Below are positions 49,141-57,570 of a stretch of DNA of 64,000 nucleotides, piece after piece (the first letter of the stretch is position 1; each line of letters begins with the position of its first letter). The DNA lies in NCBI RefSeq assembly GCF_033095805.1, contig NZ_CP109901.1, positions 1 to 64,000 of the forward strand. The letters run 5' to 3'. The translations under genes were made by a program, and so were the position numbers. Origin of the DNA: Serratia sp. UGAL515B_01 (GTDB lineage: Bacteria > Pseudomonadota > Gammaproteobacteria > Enterobacterales > Enterobacteriaceae). The notes under the pieces are model-generated. The model was given only the letters and a program-made list of their open reading frames with translations, searched no databases and was not told where the DNA came from.

Positions 49141-49164
49141 CAAACTATGGTTAAGTATAGTTTG
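49141..49164. repeat. 8-bp inverted repeat in acs leader
   Basis: CAAACTAT (49141-49148) and ATAGTTTG (49157-49164) are exact inverted repeats with an 8-base spacer, 33 bases upstream of the acs start codon. It could be a protein operator or a leader hairpin; nothing distinguishes the two. Confidence 0.45.
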
Positions 49165-49815
49165 CGATGATTCTTTGTTTCTTTTTTGCGCGGTAGATCA
49201 CGCAACGAACATATTGATTTGTAATAGTTACTACACCCATGGTGTTGTATATCTGATTGGTTGACGGTGAAAAGCAGGTGATAGGTGTGTTTTGCTCTAA
49301 AAAATTTTATAAAATCAAGAGAGCTATAAAGAGGATTATTTAATTCTATCGAGATAAACAAACTCATTTAAGTATGTGTTTTTTATTGTATTATTTTAGT
49401 TTTCTTTTTTAACTGTTGAATTTATTAATTGCAGCTTATTTTATGATTGTCCGTTGATTAAAAATGTCATATTCGAGATCGAAATGAATAGCACAGCTTG
49501 GTTGTTTTTTGTTCTTAATGAATTATTAAAAAATATGAATAACTGTAAATTCTTTTGTGGAAGTTTCATTTTTCAACAAAAGTGGAACATTTTTTTCGTC
49601 TAAATATGCAAGTGTGATGATAAGCCATTCATTTTAATTTTGTTTAAAAATTGTTCCTCTTGTCATTGGGTTGTTCTATTTCATTCATATTTATGTTTTT
49701 AATTACAATATGTTACGGTGGTAGTGAATTTGGGGTTGTCCATTTAGTATGCTAAAACCGCTGTAACAATGATGAAACAAAACTTGCAGAAACCTGCCCT
49801 CAGATGATACAGATT
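49165..49815. other. AT-rich acs-gltP intergenic region
   Basis: About 650 bases, clearly richer in AT than the flanking genes, without a believable gene. It should contain the acs promoter (CRP- and Fis-dependent in E. coli), but I could not find a convincing TGTGA-N6-TCACA site. In E. coli the nrf nitrite reductase operon lies between acs and gltP; it is absent here. Confidence 0.5.
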
Positions 49816-49939
49816 TATACCCAAGTTCATTCAGGTGGCAGGTCGGCGGCAAGCGAGTCATTCCCTAGGACATAGCTTACTATGTGATTGAGGTGAACGA
49901 GCCTAGCCAAAACCCTCAGCTTGAATGGTGACGGGTATA
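49816..49939. repeat. Palindromic intergenic repeat (Serratia/Yersinia type)
   Basis: A 124-base element with outer arms TATACCC (49816-49822) and GGGTATA (49933-49939), further partial complementarity (CATTCA near the left end, TTGAATG near the right) and a centre ACATAG CTTA CTATGT. The sequence recalls a repeat common between genes in Serratia and related genomes; that identification is from memory. It is non-coding and could fold into one long hairpin in RNA. Confidence 0.7.
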
Positions 49940-50074
49940 TGCTGCGTCGCACGAAGGGCAGGCGAGTGCATGTTATTAACGAACATAAGCCCGTATTAAA
50001 TGATTAAGTATTCCCTCCAGAGTCTAAAGCTGTTTTAAGCACTTTGTGAGAGGGATCTTTGAGGACTTTTGGGT

Positions 50075-51391
50075 ATGAAGAGTGTAAAAATCAGCCTTGC
50101 TTGGCAAATTCTGATTGCATTGGTATTGGGGATTATTTTAGGCGCTGTATTACATAATCAAACCGAGTCTCGTGAATGGTTGATTAACAATGTATTGAGC
50201 CCAGCCGGCGATATATTCATTCGTTTAATCAAGATGATTGTGGTGCCTATCGTTATTTCCACATTAATAGTGGGTATTGCCGGTGTAGGTGACACCAAGA
50301 AGTTGGGCCGCATTGGGTTAAAAACCATTATCTATTTTGAAGTTATTACCACTATTGCTATTGTTGTTGGCATCACATTGGCCAACTTTTTTCAACCAGG
50401 ACACGGTATTGACATGTCGGTACTAACCGCAGTTGATATCTCACAATATGAAAAAACTACTGAGCAGGTGCAGAGCGGTTCGCATAGTCTGGTCGCAACC
50501 TTGCTTTCGTTGATTCCTTCCAATGTGTTCTCCGCGATAGCCAAAGGCGAGATGCTGCCTATTATTTTCTTCTCGGTACTTTTTGGATTAGGGCTATCCT
50601 CTCTGCCACAAGACACTAAAGAACCCTTATTGAAGGTATTCAAAGCCGTTTCTGAAAGCATGTTCAAAGTCACTCATATGATCATGCGTTATGCGCCGAT
50701 CGGGGTGTTTGGCTTGATTTCTGTAACGGTGGCCAATTTTGGTTTTGCCTCACTGTTGCCGTTGGCCAAACTGGTAGTACTGGTTTACTTTGCGATCGCC
50801 TTTTTTGGCTTGGTGATACTGGGTGCCGTCGCGCGGATGTGTAAACTGCGTATCTGGACATTGATCCGTATCCTGAAAGAAGAACTCATCCTGGCTTTTT
50901 CCACTGCGAGCTCAGAAACTGTACTACCACGTATTATCGAAAAAATGGAAGCTTATGGAGCACCGAAATCCATTACCAGCTTCGTAGTGCCTACCGGCTA
51001 TTCTTTCAATCTTGATGGCTCTACGTTGTATCAGAGTATCGCGGCTATTTTCATTGCCCAGTTGTACGGCATTGAGTTATCGCTGGGGCAAGAGATCATT
51101 CTGGTTCTGACTCTGATGGTCACTTCAAAAGGGATTGCAGGCGTGCCTGGCGTCTCCTTTGTAGTATTACTGGCAACGCTGGGCAGCGTGGGCATTCCAT
51201 TGGAAGGTTTGGCGTTTATCGCGGGCGTTGACCGTATTCTGGATATGGCGCGCACTGCATTGAACGTGGTGGGCAACGCTTTGGCTGTACTGGTTATTGC
51301 CAAGTGGGAACGTCAGTTCGACTATGAAAAGTCATTGGCCTATGAACAAGAGTTCCTGTCTGGCCAGGTAAAACCTGTCAATCAGTCGTAA
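50075..51391 (+). CDS. gltP: Glutamate/aspartate:proton symporter GltP
   Basis: A DAACS-family carrier of the inner membrane that brings in glutamate and aspartate with protons. Start chosen at ATG 50075 (MKSVKISLAWQILIALVLG), nine bases after GAGGA; 438 residues (E. coli 437). Signature elements: the serine-rich re-entrant loop (FSTASSETVLPRIIEKM), the binding helix FVVPTGYSFNLDGSTLYQ, and MVTSKGIAGVPGVSFVVLLATL. Eight membrane helices plus two loops are expected. It is a single gene with its own terminator. Confidence 0.96.
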   Translation: MKSVKISLAWQILIALVLGIILGAVLHNQTESREWLINNVLSPAGDIFIRLIKMIVVPIVISTLIVGIAGVGDTKKLGRIGLKTIIYFEVITTIAIVVGITLANFFQPGHGIDMSVLTAVDISQYEKTTEQVQSGSHSLVATLLSLIPSNVFSAIAKGEMLPIIFFSVLFGLGLSSLPQDTKEPLLKVFKAVSESMFKVTHMIMRYAPIGVFGLISVTVANFGFASLLPLAKLVVLVYFAIAFFGLVILGAVARMCKLRIWTLIRILKEELILAFSTASSETVLPRIIEKMEAYGAPKSITSFVVPTGYSFNLDGSTLYQSIAAIFIAQLYGIELSLGQEIILVLTLMVTSKGIAGVPGVSFVVLLATLGSVGIPLEGLAFIAGVDRILDMARTALNVVGNALAVLVIAKWERQFDYEKSLAYEQEFLSGQVKPVNQS

Positions 51392-51451
51392 TACGCTTTT
51401 TATCATAACCGATTTTTACGGCGTATCCACATAACGGGATGTCGATACCTT

Positions 51452-51486
51452 AAACGCCCCAACCTTGATGATTGGGGCGTTTGTTA
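51452..51486 (+). terminator. Terminator after gltP
   Basis: AAACGCCCCAA and TTGGGGCGTTT form an 11-bp perfect stem around CCTTGATGA, followed by TTTG. It is placed 60 bases after the gltP stop. Confidence 0.93.
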
Positions 51487-51805
51487 TACTTCTCTCGATT
51501 CAAACTGCAGGTTTTTGGTTACGTGAGTTTCCCCTTGCCTTGTTCCTTGTTCAACGCCTGTTTTACAAACGTTTCTGTTTTCCCCGTATTATCGCTTTCT
51601 CTTGCTGACCAACGTGCTTCAACTGTTTTTACTTAACTTAGGGTCCATCGATTGCGCACGCTAATCACATGCGAGCAGCGCAGGTTGCGAATGTGTTGCC
51701 TAAAAATGCATAGGCGTATTAGGCTAATTTGATTGGACTCGCAATATCGTTAGTTAATCTGATTAATAATCAGTATCGCTGACTGCCTTTATTAGCCCAA
51801 AAGGC
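51487..51805. other. Non-coding stretch after gltP
   Basis: About 320 bases before the MITE with no gene, tRNA or strong hairpin that I can support. It is where the sequence changes from conserved core to accessory content. Confidence 0.4.
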
Positions 51806-52075
51806 TAGGCTGTGTCCCTTAACCGTCCGTGGTGCCGTCGCAGCCCCAAAAGCCCATCATCAAGGCGGAGGGTGAAGGGCAGAGTGGCACTCTGTTCAAC
51901 CCCACAACGCAGAGAATGGGCTTTTGGGGCGCGACCCTACGGGCTGACGCCATTGGCGTGCATTGCTGCGTTGTTCGCCGCTTATTGGGTCTACACCCAA
52001 CCTCGCGGCTCACGCCTTGCTCTGCGTGCAAATGACCGCCAGCGGCGCTCGCGTAACGTTAAGGGACACAGCCTA
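51806..52075. mobile_element. MITE copy 1 (TA-flanked, long form)
   Basis: Terminal inverted repeats GGCTGTGTCCCTTAAC (51808-51823) and GTTAAGGGACACAGCC (52058-52073) are exact and flanked by TA on both sides, a likely target duplication. Inside, CCCCAAAAGCCCAT (51844-51857) and ATGGGCTTTTGGGG (51916-51929) form a second perfect inverted repeat. No transposase gene fits. It is homologous, in opposite orientation, to 60464-60642 but carries about 88 extra bases (51959-52047) near the right end. The frames that run through it are accidental. Confidence 0.85.
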
Positions 52076-52296
52076 GGATACGAAGTAAACGACCAAATAG
52101 TTGTGCTTAATTTAAACCTCAGACAGGTAGAAATGATGCGGAACGCCGACAGCCGTGGATCCATTATTGGGGCTCGCATTGTGCCCCCATGTGTCCAATG
52201 GTCGACTAACCTGCATCTCTCACTTTTAGCACGGTGACATGCAGCTATTTAGCCTGCCTCGGAGTAAACGGCATTAGTAAAAATAAGGAGTTTGAG

Positions 52297-53577
52297 ATGC
52301 ACCCCATTGATGATAAACACAAAACCATGCTGATCAGGCAACTCCCGAATAAAGCGGTAGCGCTGGTTCTAGCTGGAGGACGAGGTTCCCGGCTTAAAGA
52401 CTTGACGTCAGTCAGGGCTAAGCCCGCCGTGCACTTTGGCGGTAAATATCGCATCATCGACTTTGCACTTTCTAACTGTCTTAACTCCGGTATTCGTCGT
52501 ATTGGCGTTATTACTCAGTATCAATCGCACACATTGTTGCAGCACCTCCAGCACGGCTGGTCTTTTCTTAGCGAAGAGATGAATGAGTTTGTCGACCTGT
52601 TACCCGCACAGCAGAGACAGGATATAGATCATTGGTATAGCGGCACCGCTGACGCTGTTTTTCAGAACCTGGATATTATTCGGCGTTACCGTGCGGAGTA
52701 CGTGGTGATCTTGGCGGGAGATCATATTTATAAGATGGACTACTCACGCATGCTGTTGGAGCATGTGCTCAGTGATGCCCCTTGCACTGTCGCCTGCATT
52801 GAAGTTCCTAAAGAGGACGCTAAGGCGTTCGGTGTCATGGCGGTCTCCGACACCTTGCAGGTAAAAGCATTCTGGGAAAAACCTGATGATCCGCCAACAA
52901 TCCCTGGCAAACCCGATCGCAGCCTCGTTAGTATGGGGATCTACGTTTTTAACGCAGAGTTTCTTTTTAAACTGTTGGCTGATGATCATGCAGATAGCAA
53001 CAGTACCCATGACTTTGGTAAAGATATTTTGCCGAAAGTAACCACAAAAGGTCAGGTATGGGCACATCCATTCTCGATTTCCTGCGTCTCTTCAGCACCG
53101 GGTGCCCCTGAATACTGGCGTGACGTCGGAACATTGGACTCTTACTGGCAAGCGAATCTGGATCAGGCTGCAGTAACGCCGGAACTGGACATGTATGATC
53201 GCAATTGGCCAATACGAACTTACGCTGAACTTCTCCCTCCTGCCAAGTTCGTTCAGGACCAATCAGGCAGTTATGGCATGATGATGAATACGCTGGTTTC
53301 TGGTGGCTGTATTATTTCCGGTTCGATGGTGGTTAATTCGGTTCTGTTCTCGCGTGTACGTGTGAATTCGTTTTGTTCACTAGATTCTTGTGTGCTTTTG
53401 CCTGATGTGAACGTCGGACGTTCTTGCCGACTGCGCCATTGTGTTATTGATAGGGGCAGCCAGATCCCAGAAGGGATGGTAATTGGCGAAAATGCGGAAG
53501 AGGATAGCCGTCGTTTTTATTGTTCTGAAAATGGGATCGTGCTGGTGACAAAAGATATGTTGGCCAAGCTGCAATAA
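52297..53577 (+). CDS. glgC: Glucose-1-phosphate adenylyltransferase (ADP-glucose pyrophosphorylase)
   Basis: Makes ADP-glucose from glucose-1-phosphate and ATP, the activated donor for glycogen. ATG at 52297 follows AAGGAG; 426 residues (E. coli GlgC 431). Recognisable in order: [20 protein letters not shown] (about 25-44, nucleotide and activator region), [18 protein letters not shown] with the catalytic-region Asp, FWEKP, and the C-terminal left-handed helix repeats ending [13 protein letters not shown]. The other glycogen genes (glgB, glgX, glgA, glgP) are not beside it, so this is an isolated copy; whether the genome has another cannot be seen. No gene follows it in an operon. Confidence 0.93.
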   Translation: MHPIDDKHKTMLIRQLPNKAVALVLAGGRGSRLKDLTSVRAKPAVHFGGKYRIIDFALSNCLNSGIRRIGVITQYQSHTLLQHLQHGWSFLSEEMNEFVDLLPAQQRQDIDHWYSGTADAVFQNLDIIRRYRAEYVVILAGDHIYKMDYSRMLLEHVLSDAPCTVACIEVPKEDAKAFGVMAVSDTLQVKAFWEKPDDPPTIPGKPDRSLVSMGIYVFNAEFLFKLLADDHADSNSTHDFGKDILPKVTTKGQVWAHPFSISCVSSAPGAPEYWRDVGTLDSYWQANLDQAAVTPELDMYDRNWPIRTYAELLPPAKFVQDQSGSYGMMMNTLVSGGCIISGSMVVNSVLFSRVRVNSFCSLDSCVLLPDVNVGRSCRLRHCVIDRGSQIPEGMVIGENAEEDSRRFYCSENGIVLVTKDMLAKLQ

Positions 53578-53879
53578 CCTCAATTTCAACCGATTGAACG
53601 CCTTCAACGGAGCAGCCAAAGGCGTCACAGCCTGAATTCCAGTCCACCCAAAAAGCGGGTACCAGCGTTGCTGGGGTTGGTAAGAAGGTTATTCTGCCCA
53701 AGTACTGCACTTTGGTGCGCTGTACCACGGGCAACTTTTCCAGTGGTTTACTGCGAGGTGACTGCTTGGCCTATAAGCTTATTGACTGAACCACAAACGG
53801 TGATTTTATTACGCACGACGGTCAAGTATTCAAAGTGTTGATTGTGTTGTCAGATCACCCTTTTGACAGCGTGTATTGA
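53578..53879. other. Gap after glgC with possible gene scrap
   Basis: About 300 bases. On the minus strand a 40-codon open stretch (about 53744 to 53625) ends in NAGTRFLGGLEFRL and a stop, which is reminiscent of the final strand of an outer-membrane beta-barrel protein. It has no start and a stop just upstream. It may be the tail of a deleted gene or chance. Confidence 0.3.
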
Positions 53880-54259
53880 ATGGCAAAAGTTGACGTGAAG
53901 TGCCCGTTTTTTGAACAGACTGAATCCGTTAAAAAACACGGTCTGGGAAAGGTTGGTCATCAGCGTTATCGGTGCCAAATGTGCTGCCGAACTTTCCAGC
54001 TCGACGTAAGTTACTGAAGCTGTCAGTGGGTTTTAATGTTGCCTTCTGGTGCACAGATAACGTCAGCGCTTACGACATGCTGGCGAATAAAAAGCACATC
54101 ACAGGTAAGCTTTATACACAACGAATTGAGCGTGAAAATCTGAATCTTCGCAACCGATTAAAATGGCTAAATCGCAAGACTCTCGGATACTCAAAATCAG
54201 TAGAAATGCATGAGAAAATTATCGGTACATTCATCGAACGTGAGTATTACCTGCAATGA
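53880..54259 (+). pseudogene. IS1-family transposase remnant (InsA'-InsB')
   Basis: The first 45 codons (53880-54017) read MAKVDVKCPFFEQTESVKKH and GHQRYRCQMCCRTFQLD, the zinc-finger start of IS1 InsA, but one finger Cys is replaced (CPFF). The frame then stops. In the frame one base back, VGFNVAFWCTDNVSAYDMLANKKHITGK, YTQRIERENLNLRNRLKWLNRKTLGYSKSVE and IIGTFIEREYYLQ follow to 54259, the C-terminus of InsB. The middle of the element, including most catalytic residues, is deleted. I could not define terminal inverted repeats. It cannot encode a working transposase. Confidence 0.85.
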
Positions 54260-54596
54260 CCAAATCTACACATTGAATACGTGACCAGATTATCAGGGAT
54301 AATGGAATTACCTCAGTCGTGACCAGCGTAAGTAGTAATAAGATTGTCTTGAATATCATTTTTTCTTATCAATAAAAAAGTCACTTTAAACAATTTCCAG
54401 ATAATAGCAAAATCATCGTTAAACACGATATGTTGAAATGTATGGTTATTCAAAGAGGTGGGTGTAAAAATAATTTTTTGTTTTCATTGGTAAATTTTTA
54501 TTGTTTTGGATCAACGTTTGCTTACATTTATTTGTGTCCACAAACAAGCCAGGACTATATTGATTGCGATTCTCACTCACTTTTAATAGGTGCAAT
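54260..54596. other. AT-rich gap upstream of doxX
   Basis: About 335 bases of AT-rich DNA, including whatever is left of the IS1 right end and the doxX promoter. No reliable promoter pair or repeat could be assigned. Confidence 0.4.
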
Positions 54597-55019
54597 ATGG
54601 TGAATTGGTTTAATCGTTTAATGGATCGACCAGACCTTGGAAAACTCATCCTGCGCTTGGCATTCAGTATTATGATGATGTTCCACGGATGGCATAAACT
54701 GATCGACGGCATCGAAAATATTCAGGGGATGTTGGCCCAGCACAGTTTACCGGGCTTTATCGGTTACGGTGTTTTCATTGGTGAGTTAGTGGCACCCTTG
54801 CTGATGGTATTGGGGATACTCACTCGTCCAGCTGCGTTGGTGTTCTCATTCACCATGCTGGTAGCCTACCTGCTGATTGATCCAGGTAAAGTACTGATGT
54901 TGACACCGGTAGGGGCCTGGGGTGCAGAGGATATTGCCGTGTATTTCTTTGCGGGATTAGCCATCGCGTTTCTTGGTAGTGGCCGCTATTCGGTAATGAA
55001 AAAACCGGACTGGCGCTGA
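54597..55019 (+). CDS. DoxX-family inner-membrane protein
   Basis: A 140-residue protein with four predicted membrane helices (about 17-37, 50-70, 75-95, 110-130). FSIMMMFHGWHKL and GELVAPLLMVLGILTRPAAL are typical of the DoxX/YphA-type family. Members have been linked to thiol or quinone redox processes, but the role of this one is unknown. ATG at 54597 follows AGG; in-frame sequence upstream lacks family similarity. It stands alone, with a hairpin terminator after it and no obvious operon partner. Confidence 0.85.
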   Translation: MVNWFNRLMDRPDLGKLILRLAFSIMMMFHGWHKLIDGIENIQGMLAQHSLPGFIGYGVFIGELVAPLLMVLGILTRPAALVFSFTMLVAYLLIDPGKVLMLTPVGAWGAEDIAVYFFAGLAIAFLGSGRYSVMKKPDWR

Positions 55020-55056
55020 GGATGTCCTGAGAAACCACAATGGTATTTTATTCTTT

Positions 55057-55088
55057 AAGGGGGGAGTATACAGATCCATCCCCCTTTG
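55057..55088 (+). terminator. Probable terminator after doxX
   Basis: AAGGGGGG (55057-55064) can pair with CCCCCTTT (55080-55087) around a 15-base loop, 37 bases after doxX. The T run is short. Confidence 0.55.
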
Positions 55089-55469
55089 CCATAGGGAGTT
55101 ATGCAACGTGCTGTTAACGCTTTATCCTACCTTTAGATTTTACTGCTATACCTAGAAAATCGTTTTTCATCCTTCTTATCTAAAGCAACCCATGCCTTTC
55201 TCTGACCGATGATAAAGGCATTCTTGGTTGCGGTAATCACCAGTCAAAAATAGGTATCGTTTAGGCGTTACACCGATTATTCCTTTGGCAAAACTCTATA
55301 CCGTAGTTCGTTATATTACTGGACTTGAAAACCCTGCTTAGCAGAGAAGATAGCCCCACTTGGAATGGCGCTATCTTACTGAATAAACAATGTAAAATTC
55401 TGTCTTGCGCATCCAGGAAATGCTGCTATCGTCAATGTTCACAGCTTTATGACAACAGGAAAGTCACGC
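55089..55469. other. doxX-ggt gap with two inverted repeats
   Basis: About 380 bases with no gene. Two modest inverted repeats occur: ATGCCTTT/AAAGGCAT (55192-55221) and AAGATAGC/GCTATCTT (around 55347-55377). Neither has a T run. They could be operators for the following exported enzyme. Confidence 0.4.
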
Positions 55470-57404
55470 ATGAAAAAGCAGGTGTGTTCGTTGAAACGGT
55501 GGGGAAAAAGGGTTTTACAATTTATCACAGTGTTTACCACGGTAGCGTCGTTTCAGGGTGCTTTGGCGCAGGTTCCATTACAGGATCAGCAACCAGCTAA
55601 TGTGGGGTTGCGTCCTGCCATCATGGGCCATACCGCTGCAGTCTCAACGGGTGATCCGTTGGTCACCTCTGTTGCTATGCGCATTCTACTGCAAGGTGGC
55701 AATGCTTTTGACGCAGGGGTAGCCGCGCTGATAGCAGGTGGCGTACTTGAACAGGATCTTTACAGTTTAGGTGGGGAGGCACTGGTTCTGGTGTATCCAG
55801 TTTCTGAAGCTAAAGTGAGCTCCATTGTTGGACAAGGTTGGGCTCCTCATGCGGTTGATGTTGACTGGTATCTCTCGCGTAATAAGACGCTGCAGGGAGA
55901 GGGTCTCGATCCTGCGGTGGTTCCCGGTTCGCTACATGCGGCGCTTACCGTGCTTGAACGTTGGGGTACGATGAGTTTCGAACAGGTTTCTGCTCCCGCC
56001 ATCGAATATGCCGAAAACGGCTTCCCGATGAGAGTGAGCACAGCACGCGCTATTGCCGCGCAATCTAAACTGTTTGATCGTTGGCCTGCTAACAAAGCCT
56101 ACTGGTACAAAGCGGATGGCACCCAATATAAAGTTGGCGAGACGATTAAACTCCCTGCGACTGCCAATACCTTGCGCCGTATGGTCGAAGCCGAACGTGC
56201 TGCAAAGGCAGAAGGAAGGGAAGCGGCTATCGTTGCCGCACGTGATCGTTTTTATAAAGGCGATATTGCTAAACAGATGGTCGCTTTCCTACGCCAGAAC
56301 GATGCGCCATTTGATGAGAGCGATTTTGCCGAGTTCTATGCTCGTGTTGAAGAACCCACTAGCACTACCTATCACGGCTACACCGTTTATAAGCAAAGCT
56401 TCGGTAGCCAAGGCCCGGTGCTTTTGCAAACCCTCAACATCCTCGAGCAATTTGACCTGAAAGCGATGGGCTTTGGCAGTGCAGACTACCTGCATACGAT
56501 GGTGGAGGCACTCAAACTGGCTTATGCCGATCGAGATACCTACTATGCCGACCCAACGTTTGTGAAGGTTCCCGCTGAAGGGTTGTTGTCAAAGGCTTAT
56601 GCCAAAGAACGTGCTGCATTGATCGACCCCAAGCATGCCTCAAGGCAATATATTGCAGGCAATCCCCTGAAATATGATAGTCATGTAAAGGAATGGCCGT
56701 ATGCGGTAATCAATGTTACAGATACCTCTCGCCCAGGCCAGTCTGCTGGGTTGTTGTCTGAGCCGATCATGCTGGCCTCGCTGGGCCGTGACTCTGCTGG
56801 AATATCGAAAGATACTACCCACATGGCGATTGTCGATAAAGACGGTAATCTTTTCGATGCCACACCAAGTGGTGGCTGGATCCCCGGTGCGGTCATCCTT
56901 GGTGATACCGGAATTGCCATGAGTGTACGTGGTGAACAATTCTGGTTGGACGAACACCATGCTAATCAGGTACGCCCACATGCTCGCCCACGTTATACAC
57001 TTACGCCAACCCTGATTTTCAAGGATGGCAAACCGTTTATGGCGCTGGGTTCGCCGGGGGGAGATAATCAGGAACAGACCATACTCCAAGCGCTGCTAAG
57101 CACGACAGAACGCTGGGATGACTGGTATCCCAACCTGAATAAGGCTTTCGAAGCGCCACGTGTGCAGACCTCTCATCTTTATGGTTCGTTCTGGCCACAT
57201 GCCGCTGGCTTTAACAAGCTGGCTGTTGAGGCTACCGTGCCTGACGCGGTGTACAACGAACTGAAATCACGCGGCCATGACGTTAGCCGCTTGCGCACCT
57301 TTGGCATGTCGGGTTGTGCGACCTCCGTGCTGATTGATCCTGCCTCGGCCAACCGTTTTGCCGGAGCCGATCCGCGGCGTGATTGTTACTCGATCGCCTA
57401 CTAA
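55470..57404 (+). CDS. ggt: Exported gamma-glutamyltransferase family protein
   Basis: An N-terminal nucleophile hydrolase of the Ggt family. From the ATG at 55470, with AGGA upstream, it has 644 residues: a signal peptide (KKQVCSLKRWGKRVLQFITVFTTVASFQGALA, cleaved near 33), so it acts in the periplasm or outside. Autocleavage is expected before Thr 449 in KDTTHMAIVDKDGN, which becomes the nucleophile. GSPGGD (about 524-529) is the glycine loop. The Ser-Ser motif of E. coli Ggt is replaced (YTLTPT), so it is a divergent member and could prefer other gamma-glutamyl or amide substrates. It faces the StcE-type protease gene. Confidence 0.88.
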   Translation: MKKQVCSLKRWGKRVLQFITVFTTVASFQGALAQVPLQDQQPANVGLRPAIMGHTAAVSTGDPLVTSVAMRILLQGGNAFDAGVAALIAGGVLEQDLYSLGGEALVLVYPVSEAKVSSIVGQGWAPHAVDVDWYLSRNKTLQGEGLDPAVVPGSLHAALTVLERWGTMSFEQVSAPAIEYAENGFPMRVSTARAIAAQSKLFDRWPANKAYWYKADGTQYKVGETIKLPATANTLRRMVEAERAAKAEGREAAIVAARDRFYKGDIAKQMVAFLRQNDAPFDESDFAEFYARVEEPTSTTYHGYTVYKQSFGSQGPVLLQTLNILEQFDLKAMGFGSADYLHTMVEALKLAYADRDTYYADPTFVKVPAEGLLSKAYAKERAALIDPKHASRQYIAGNPLKYDSHVKEWPYAVINVTDTSRPGQSAGLLSEPIMLASLGRDSAGISKDTTHMAIVDKDGNLFDATPSGGWIPGAVILGDTGIAMSVRGEQFWLDEHHANQVRPHARPRYTLTPTLIFKDGKPFMALGSPGGDNQEQTILQALLSTTERWDDWYPNLNKAFEAPRVQTSHLYGSFWPHAAGFNKLAVEATVPDAVYNELKSRGHDVSRLRTFGMSGCATSVLIDPASANRFAGADPRRDCYSIAY

Positions 57405-57504
57405 TCTGCGGCCCTTGCTGCACGTTAGCGCTGCTGAGGCGATTTGAACGCAGAACAACTTAGCGATGCGTTAAATTGTCCCAGTCAGGTACCACAAGCA
57501 ATAA

Positions 57505-57530
57505 AGGAACACAGCCTGGGCTGTGTTCCT
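57505..57530. terminator. Hairpin between convergent ggt and StcE-type gene
   Basis: AGGAACACAGCC and GGCTGTGTTCCT flank TG, giving a 12-base perfect inverted repeat (in practice a 9-10 bp stem with a small loop). There is no long T run on either strand, so termination is likely but unproven. Confidence 0.55.
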
Positions 57531-57570
57531 GCGGCAGTTGCAGCGAGCCTGATATCCTGAGACGAAAGTT

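Noticed and set aside
51812..52237. A 141-codon plus-strand frame before glgC
   Set aside because: It lies almost wholly within MITE copy 1, whose homologous copy lacks the frame.
53625..53744. Possible C-terminal strand of an outer-membrane protein (ends GGLEFRL)
   Set aside because: Only about 40 codons, no start, stop just upstream; listed as a possible scrap, not as a gene.
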